From a virus, in IMG/VR virus record IMGVR_UViG_3300006735_000213, positions 1 through 25,747 of that record: 25,747 bases of DNA, one strand, 5' to 3'. The notes beneath the pieces were generated by a model. That model made no database searches, was not told the origin of the DNA, and saw only the letters and a program-made list of their open reading frames with translations. Every line of letters starts with the position of its first letter. Positions within the stretch are counted from its first letter, which is position 1. Shown here piece by piece: positions 20,058 through 25,747 of the stretch. The position numbers and the translations under genes were made by a program.

Positions 20058-21316
20058 AGCGACTCTATCTTTTCCCATGTAAATAAATCCACAATGCCTG
20101 TAACTGGAAGACCTTGTGTTTCTTGAAATACTTTAACCGCTTCCTCAGTGCGCTTATCAAAAACACCTGTAACTTGTAAATTAACATTTCTAGACTCGGT
20201 ATGGTAAATAACCTCTACATCAGGAAGAAACGGGCCTGAACTTCCTCCTGTAAGTTCCACTCTTTGATTCCCTATAACAACTCCTTTAGCCACTTTTTCG
20301 GTAACTTGGTAAGTGTAGCCAGAAGAAACTGCCTGCTGTATCCTCTTAACACAGTCGCCTTCATCTCCAAGCTGAAATACCTGTAAGGAGCAAGCAATAT
20401 CAGGGCTATCTTCAGGGGTCCTACCAGACACTGCAACCGTGCCTGAGCCAGTAGCATCATACGAAACTTTATCTACAAAAAACTTTCTATCGTAAAGATT
20501 AAAAAAGTCTCTAGCTGACTGTGGAACTGCAGAATCATATAAACCTGAAGATTCATCTTTCAGCAAAAACATTAAATCTACAATGTCTTCCCTACCATCA
20601 TAAAACCTTACGCTCATACCCGGAACAATTGTGACACTCGACTCATTCTTAATAAGGTTAGTTGTAAAAGTAGCACCTGACTTCTTACTATCAGCACTTC
20701 TCCTAAGATTCACTCTATTAGCATAAAACGAGTCAGTTTTTCCGGATGGAATTGAAATACCAAAGTTAGGTTGATTCTCGATCAAATACTTTTCTGAAGC
20801 AAAATAAAGAACGCCTCTACACTCAAAAAACCGCCACTTCAAATCCCTAGCCAAACGAACCATTAAATCATAGCTGCTCTCAACCTCGTCATCTTTTTCA
20901 TTACGAGTAATAACACCATCAACAGGTGCCTCCTCTTTAAAAATTTTTAAATCAAACCTAGACGCCATTATCTCAGCTACGTCAGAAGGAGAAATATACC
21001 CCAAATTAATGTTACCCCTGTCTCTACGCATTCTTTGCATAGCCTTAGTCCTCGCAGTAACCTGAACAGAATCTCTACTCTGATGCTCTATACTGACCGC
21101 AGCTATTTCCCACACCATGTCATCCCACTCAACTGTTCTACCAATCATAAAATAGTTAAGATGATGCATTTTAAAGCTAGGATCATGGACCTTAAAATTA
21201 AGCTCGCTAATAGCACCTGCAGATAAATCTACAGAAAGAGAAGTGATTGAGTTTTGTATTTCAACTTGTCTTCTACCAAGTTCACCTATTTTTAACTTAC
21301 CTACATAGTCTGGCAT
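20054..21316 (-). CDS. D-like baseplate hub protein with C-terminal peptidoglycan-binding domain (420 aa)
   Basis: Probably the tail hub (late control D / XkdQ-like). It starts at ATG 21316 behind AAAGGTAGG. Residues about 1-300 show the hub pattern: an early beta domain (ITSLSVDLSAGAISELNFKV), a gpD-like middle (SPSDVAEIMASRFDLKIFKE, then SSYDLMVRLARDLKWRFFEC) and a second beta domain ending GTVAVSGRTPED. Residues about 316-417 carry a PG_binding_1 fold in two pieces, LGDEGDCVKRIQQAV and VTGVFDKRTEEAVKVFQETQ, with about 50 inserted residues between them. It overlaps the S74 fibre by 4 nt. A hub that binds peptidoglycan fits local wall penetration at injection. The PG-binding part is well supported; the hub family is moderately so. 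Confidence 0.8.
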   Translation of the reverse strand: MPDYVGKLKIGELGRRQVEIQNSITSLSVDLSAGAISELNFKVHDPSFKMHHLNYFMIGRTVEWDDMVWEIAAVSIEHQSRDSVQVTARTKAMQRMRRDRGNINLGYISPSDVAEIMASRFDLKIFKEEAPVDGVITRNEKDDEVESSYDLMVRLARDLKWRFFECRGVLYFASEKYLIENQPNFGISIPSGKTDSFYANRVNLRRSADSKKSGATFTTNLIKNESSVTIVPGMSVRFYDGREDIVDLMFLLKDESSGLYDSAVPQSARDFFNLYDRKFFVDKVSYDATGSGTVAVSGRTPEDSPDIACSLQVFQLGDEGDCVKRIQQAVSSGYTYQVTEKVAKGVVIGNQRVELTGGSSGPFLPDVEVIYHTESRNVNLQVTGVFDKRTEEAVKVFQETQGLPVTGIVDLFTWEKIESL

Positions 21317-21328
21317 ACCAACCTACCT

Positions 21329-22054
21329 TTAACCTGTCATGGCAACAATCCAGTTCGCAGCTTGTTGATACTCGAATATGCCCAATTCCCCAGTGTAGTA
21401 TGTATCCGCTCCAAACTGCAACTCATCGGGTGGAGGGTCCGGTTCAGGCGGAGTAGCAGGCACAGGAGGAATATTAGTAAACGTCTCAGGCTCCACTGCA
21501 ACCGCCTGCAACTCTGTCAGATCCTGTACATCCATAGGATGCTCAGTAAGCTGCAAAGTAACAGAGTATCTAGTTGGTACACCAGATTCATTACGATACG
21601 ACTCAGTGAAGTTAAGCTGAGTTATTACAACAAAAAAATCTAAAGAATAAGTCCCATATGAAAATCTGCAAGGCAAAGCATTTTCAGAAATGTACTTTAG
21701 AATGTCCATGTAACGCTTTTCATTTTCAAGAGTTGCCATACCACCAGTGTTTTTATCAGCAAGTATAGCGTTAAAACTAAGCGTTCTAAGCTTTGCATTC
21801 TCTTTGAATAAAAGAGGTTTGCGTTGTGGTCGAGCTATTTCAACTATTTGAGGCGCAAACTGATCATACTTTAAGTTTATAGGACCAAAAGGAAAAGTCA
21901 ACTTATAAGGTAAGTTATCGTTATCAGGATTAAGACCTGAAAAATTAACAGGATCTAAAACAGCAGGCAAAGGCGCAGAAGACGTGCTTATTGCATTTGA
22001 TGGAATTAACGTCCCATCTATAGTTTGCCTCGAAAATTTCGTTGTTGCCGACAT
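21329..22054 (-). CDS. XkdP-like baseplate/tail protein (241 aa)
   Basis: Starts at ATG 22054 with AGGAGG six bases upstream, 12 bases before the hub. Residues about 45-180 (KLTFPFGPINLKYDQFAPQI, then RPQRKPLLFKENAKLRTLSF, YMDILKYISENALPCRFSYG, FFVVITQLNFTESYRNESG) match the pattern of N-terminal domains in XkdP-like or LysM-type baseplate proteins that sit between the tape measure and the hub. Residues about 195-209 are a Pro-rich hinge (PPVPATPPEPDPPPDE). The usual C-terminal LysM is not recognisable; the last 30 residues are YYTGELGIFEYQQAANWIV-like. The order tape measure, XkdP-like, hub supports it. Not a confident family match, since no catalytic or strict motif exists. Confidence 0.6.
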   Translation of the reverse strand: MSATTKFSRQTIDGTLIPSNAISTSSAPLPAVLDPVNFSGLNPDNDNLPYKLTFPFGPINLKYDQFAPQIVEIARPQRKPLLFKENAKLRTLSFNAILADKNTGGMATLENEKRYMDILKYISENALPCRFSYGTYSLDFFVVITQLNFTESYRNESGVPTRYSVTLQLTEHPMDVQDLTELQAVAVEPETFTNIPPVPATPPEPDPPPDELQFGADTYYTGELGIFEYQQAANWIVAMTG

Positions 22055-22096
22055 TTTGTCCTCCTAACTTATTGTATAAAATATTATAACTTACGT

Positions 22097-25000
22097 CTAT
22101 TCATGACTTACTGCCATTATGATGCTAGTTGACTCCCCTTCTTCAACCACACCATTTTCAGCAGTCCCACCAGTAATATCAAGATGAATTGTTCTTGTAG
22201 CTTCTAAGTTGTCTTTTAAGTTAGCATTAATCTCTCGCAATAATTGTTCTTCATCTTTAAGAGCATCAGGAAGTACTTGAAATAGTTGCTCAGAGTAGTT
22301 TTTATCAGAGTTCAGTACTGTCTCGAACATTCCGCTTATTCCGCCTCCGGTAACATCAGCTTGCATCATGCGGGCAAACTCTGCATCACTATAATATCCT
22401 GTTGACTTAACAAAGTCCATTTGTGCTTGCCTATCAAACGCACTAAATGCATCCATACCAACTAAAGTATCATACCGTTTTCTAGTAGTCATACCAGACG
22501 TGGCGTCAAGTGCCATTCGTTTAGTACCTTCATTTAGCATAAAGTCTTCAATTGCTTTACCACCCATCCCCATGTAACCCTCGGTTAACCCTAGCGTCTG
22601 TGCAGCAGCTCCGCCTCTTGCTCCTCCATGGAACATGTGTGTAAGCAACTCGGGGTCAACATTGTATTCGTCAGCAATAGTGTTTATATAGTTATCAAGA
22701 GCAAAATTAAGTGAATCTTTTGTAGCCGCCGTTGCACTGCCAAACCCTGTTGTATTCGCTTCACGCATTAGGCCTTCAATGGCTATTACGGTAGCCGCAA
22801 GTGGAGAAGCCCCTGCCATCATTTCATTTTGAGCTTGGGCGTTTATCAAGGCACGAAGAGAGTCTTCTCCGCCACCACCAGCTACTGCTTGCTTATGACC
22901 AATGATAGTTTCAGCTCTACTTAGCTTATCAGCGGCACTACCAGTAAAATCAACTTCATGGAAGTCAGTCATATTAATGGGGTTCATGGTAGCGATCATC
23001 ATTACCGAAGTTAAAACTCTATTCACAGAATTAAAGAAATCAACACCAATCGCATCAGCTAGCTCCTCAACCTTATCAACAGCCATACCAGTAATATCAG
23101 CAACTGATTGAACTTGACTTTTAAAAAGTCTGTCAGATTGCGCTATGAGCTTATCCACCTCACCTAAAGCATCGCCCGCAATAAGCTTATCAAGCATGTC
23201 ATCACGATGCACTTTAGTAGGGTCAATACCCTCATTCCTCAAAAAATCTTCCATAGCCTGAGTATCGCCATCACCAGACTCAATAGCAGCCTTAAGAAGC
23301 TCACTACGTCGGCGCATAGCATCTACACCAGATTTACCGCCCATATCACCAACAATACTGCCAGTAACATCACCAATAAAGTTTTGATACTCTTTTTCAG
23401 CAGCTTTTTTCAAACGCTTACTACGACGTATCGACATAAACGCACCAACAGCTATAGAACCAATCGCCCCAACTGCTGCACCTACAGGACCAGCTACAGC
23501 AAAACCAGCCATAGCACCACCCATACCAGTACTCAAAGTGTTCATGACGCCCATTCCTTCGGAACCCATGGATTGAATACCGCCATATGCTTGCATGGCG
23601 CCACCAACGCCCATCATCATCCTGTTACCGACACCCATGCCTCTAACGCCAGCCATACGTTTACTATCTTTGTTAAAGTAGCCAGCTTTTATAGGAGTAC
23701 CGGAACCGTGCTGCCTGAGACGGAAACCATCTTGGTGTATTAAACCTTTAGGGCCAAAGCCGCCTGCTCGTTCATTTCTAAATAAATTTGCTCGGCTAGT
23801 CTGGAATCTCTGACGTAGCCTACTACCCAAAGTGCTTGGACGCATATTTATGTCAGGATGATTAGGATCAGCATTTAAAGGAGATAAACTAGAGTCAACA
23901 AAGTTTGCTACGCCAAGTCCAAAGCTTGAGCCCATTCCAGCAAATCTACTTTGATTAATAATTCGTCCATCAGCCAGTTGATACATGCCAGCATTAGATA
24001 ACGCCTGTGGGTCCATAGGATCAAGGCGTCCCGCACGAGCACCTGCACTAGAAAAGAGTGCACTTTTACCGTCCCTTGCGTTTCTAATATTTCTTTTAAG
24101 CCCAGTACGACGGCCTCTAGCACCACTACCTGCAAACAGTGCACCACCACCCAACAAAGCCATACCCGTCATAGCAGGAGAAAAAGCACCAAGAGCGCCA
24201 AACAAAAGACCAACAACTTCAGCAAGAGTAGCAAGAACAGGCGCCACCATATTCAAAGCAGCAGCTATACCCTCAATAGCTTGAGGAATCTTATCTAAAA
24301 TAGGAGTAAGCGCATTAAGAATCTTACCAAACGCAGGTATAAGTTTCTTCGCAGCAACATCAAAACCCTTAGTTAATCGTTCAAGGTTGCCAAACATTCC
24401 TTCCTGACCACCCTTGAGCAAATCAAACAAAGCGCCAAAAACTCTACCAATAGAAGAACCAAACTCTTTAAAAGCATCAGCATTCTCAAGAATCAAATCA
24501 CTGAAGTTTCTAAAAAGTTTACGACCCCCACCAGTATTAGACATCGCCCTAAACATATCCAAAAGCACATTCGCAGCAGGCTCATAACTCCTGAAAAAGC
24601 CACCCAAGCGAGAAAAGAAACTACCTATAGCCTTAAAGAAGTTAACAAAGTTCTCACCAATCTCACTAATCCGAGACATATCTTTAATAACAATATCTCT
24701 AATAAATTTGCTAACCTTATCAACCGTTGTTTCAAGCGTGGGTAAAAACGAGTTAAGTCCAAAAGAATTTAGTGAACCTGACATACTCATCAGGTCTTCC
24801 CTAATAATCCTAGCTATGTTTACCATTGTATTTTGTGCTGGACCTAAGAAAACATCACCTAAGTCAGCAAATATTTGAACCAGAGAACCAAACTGTGTTT
24901 TCATCCTCCCAATGAAGGTGTCGGCCATTGCAGCACCAAGCCCTTTAAAATTTTCGGCAACAACTCCTCCGCTACCAATAGCTCCCATCAAACCAGACAT

Positions 25001-25747
25001 GCTTGTAACATTATCTAAAGATCCTTTTCTAAACCCAGATGCACCTGATATAGCTGCTTTAGCCTTTGCCAAATCACCGCCTCCTAATGCACCTGCCAAA
25101 GCTTGAACTGCTTTACCATCGCCACCGGATAAGTTAAACAACTGGCGTGCCAACACGTTTACATTTCCAGCACCAACACCCTTAACTTTAGACAAAGCAG
25201 CTAAAGTCCCACTTGATGCTTCTGAACCCATTAAACCACTTGTTTGAGAGCCCATAAAAGCACGAGTCATTCTAGTAGCCCTAACAACGCCACTTGGCCT
25301 TCCACCAGTTCCGGGTCCAAACCCACCCATGTTAGGTGCTAACTGAACAGACTGAAACTCACGCATAGCTGATGCCGCTATAGCAAGAGAAACTGCAACT
25401 GAAGAAGCAGCCACAGACAAACCACGCAAAGTAGCCTCATACGCTTTAACTGCAAACCTACCAGTTATCAAAGCAGCTTTGACACCCAAAAGACCTACCG
25501 TAAATAAAGCGACCTGACCAGCTAACGCAATAAAAGAAAACTTGGCTAATGTCTTAACCATTAATCCGATAGCTGATGTAACGCTCCTAAGCACCATTTT
25601 GAACTTATGCATGGAGCTCGTATTCTTATCTATACGCTTCCTCAGAAGGTCAGTTCTATCACCAGCTCTTTTTACAGCTTTATCAAGTCGATCAACATCA
25701 CGAGTTGTAGATGAGCTAGCTTTGCCAAGGTTTCTTAACCTAGACTC
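22097..25747 (-). CDS. Tail tape measure protein (5' end outside window; at least 1216 aa)
   Basis: Sets the tail length and carries DNA-ejection functions. The frame is open to the right edge. A Met codon at 25612 is internal, not the start: 45 further codons upstream are in frame and encode a charged coiled-coil stretch (RLDKAVKRAGDRTDLLRKRI). Hydrophobic segments lie at about residues 20-60, 465-510 and 710-755 (numbered from that Met), the last with AGPVGAAVGAIGSIAVGAFM. A Gly-rich part at about 85-230 is typical. The middle is rich in helical repeats (SFFSRLGGFFRSYEP region) and the end ends in HLDITGGTAENGVVE with a short tail. Length, composition and position before XkdP-like and hub genes all agree. 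The lower bound on length suggests a tail of about 180 nm or more, using the roughly 0.15 nm per residue rule. Confidence 0.9.
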   Translation of the reverse strand, partial: ESRLRNLGKASSSTTRDVDRLDKAVKRAGDRTDLLRKRIDKNTSSMHKFKMVLRSVTSAIGLMVKTLAKFSFIALAGQVALFTVGLLGVKAALITGRFAVKAYEATLRGLSVAASSVAVSLAIAASAMREFQSVQLAPNMGGFGPGTGGRPSGVVRATRMTRAFMGSQTSGLMGSEASSGTLAALSKVKGVGAGNVNVLARQLFNLSGGDGKAVQALAGALGGGDLAKAKAAISGASGFRKGSLDNVTSMSGLMGAIGSGGVVAENFKGLGAAMADTFIGRMKTQFGSLVQIFADLGDVFLGPAQNTMVNIARIIREDLMSMSGSLNSFGLNSFLPTLETTVDKVSKFIRDIVIKDMSRISEIGENFVNFFKAIGSFFSRLGGFFRSYEPAANVLLDMFRAMSNTGGGRKLFRNFSDLILENADAFKEFGSSIGRVFGALFDLLKGGQEGMFGNLERLTKGFDVAAKKLIPAFGKILNALTPILDKIPQAIEGIAAALNMVAPVLATLAEVVGLLFGALGAFSPAMTGMALLGGGALFAGSGARGRRTGLKRNIRNARDGKSALFSSAGARAGRLDPMDPQALSNAGMYQLADGRIINQSRFAGMGSSFGLGVANFVDSSLSPLNADPNHPDINMRPSTLGSRLRQRFQTSRANLFRNERAGGFGPKGLIHQDGFRLRQHGSGTPIKAGYFNKDSKRMAGVRGMGVGNRMMMGVGGAMQAYGGIQSMGSEGMGVMNTLSTGMGGAMAGFAVAGPVGAAVGAIGSIAVGAFMSIRRSKRLKKAAEKEYQNFIGDVTGSIVGDMGGKSGVDAMRRRSELLKAAIESGDGDTQAMEDFLRNEGIDPTKVHRDDMLDKLIAGDALGEVDKLIAQSDRLFKSQVQSVADITGMAVDKVEELADAIGVDFFNSVNRVLTSVMMIATMNPINMTDFHEVDFTGSAADKLSRAETIIGHKQAVAGGGGEDSLRALINAQAQNEMMAGASPLAATVIAIEGLMREANTTGFGSATAATKDSLNFALDNYINTIADEYNVDPELLTHMFHGGARGGAAAQTLGLTEGYMGMGGKAIEDFMLNEGTKRMALDATSGMTTRKRYDTLVGMDAFSAFDRQAQMDFVKSTGYYSDAEFARMMQADVTGGGISGMFETVLNSDKNYSEQLFQVLPDALKDEEQLLREINANLKDNLEATRTIHLDITGGTAENGVVEEGESTSIIMAVSHE

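Noticed and set aside
20058-20078. Upstream ATG at 20078 for the S74 fibre
   Set aside because: No ribosome site and it overlaps the hub by 25 bases; the ATG at 20057 makes a standard ATGA overlap and has a purine-rich sequence before it.
23207-23743. 178-residue plus-strand frame inside the tape measure gene
   Set aside because: Composed of Ser/Thr/His-rich low-complexity residues opposite a coherent tape measure; no promoter or ribosome site.
25610-25612. ATG at 25612 as start of the tape measure
   Set aside because: The frame continues upstream without stop to the window edge with a coiled-coil sequence; this Met is internal.
1-25747. tRNA genes, rRNA, CRISPR arrays, insertion sequences, integrase and attachment sites
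   Set aside because: None seen on reading both strands; no cloverleaf, regular spaced repeats or transposase/recombinase motifs.

Overview
The window is a stretch of a double-stranded DNA tailed bacteriophage genome. It is AT-rich, densely packed, and every supported gene lies on the minus strand, so transcription runs from base 25747 towards base 1. A baseplate J-like protein, a gp25/W-like wedge protein, a gpI-like region and a D-like hub point to a contractile (myovirus-type) tail. Fibre modules of the GTALSGGGSSGDVT type and an S74 chaperone domain recall marine and environmental phages. No integrase, repressor, tRNA, CRISPR array or insertion sequence was found. The DNA polymerase has Phe at the E. 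coli position-762 equivalent, a residue that has been associated with virulent phages. The host is not identifiable. Four genes with weak or absent Shine-Dalgarno sites have a -10-like hexamer exactly 6 nt before ATG, as at leaderless promoters of Actinobacteria, and one phage protein is a lipoprotein with a lytic-transglycosylase-like domain. A low-GC actinobacterial host is therefore a hypothesis only.

Layout in transcription order. (1) 25747-18198: tape measure protein (5' end outside the window), an XkdP-like tail protein, a D-like hub with a C-terminal peptidoglycan-binding domain, and a fibre/spike with an OB-like N-terminus and an S74 C-terminus. (2) 18159-12289: a non-tail island with a lipoprotein transglycosylase, a staphylococcal-nuclease-like enzyme, an unknown protein, a winged-helix regulator, a DnaQ-like exonuclease with a zinc ribbon, a family A DNA polymerase, a 151-base AT-rich spacer with tandem repeats, a 44-residue protein and a complete sigma-70 factor. 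(3) 12278-9202: a near-consensus promoter, small coiled-coil and Ig-like proteins, a Cys/His-rich protein, the gp25-like wedge and baseplate J. (4) 9190-1: a 1094-residue gpI-like protein with flanking carbohydrate-binding-like domains, then fibre and accessory genes (320, 330, 101, 99, 113, 159 and 723 residues), a strong stem-loop, and a truncated fibre gene.

The tail genes would build the tail tube ruler, hub, wedge and receptor-binding fibres. The central island supplies replication (polymerase, exonuclease), transcription control (sigma factor, winged helix) and envelope or nucleic-acid degradation. The island sits between hub and wedge genes that are usually contiguous. The points most worth following up are the leaderless-like promoter pattern, the sigma factor with its co-translated 44-residue partner and repeat-bearing control region, the 444-bp fibre module shared by two genes 17 kb apart, and the paired Ig-like/coiled-coil cassettes.
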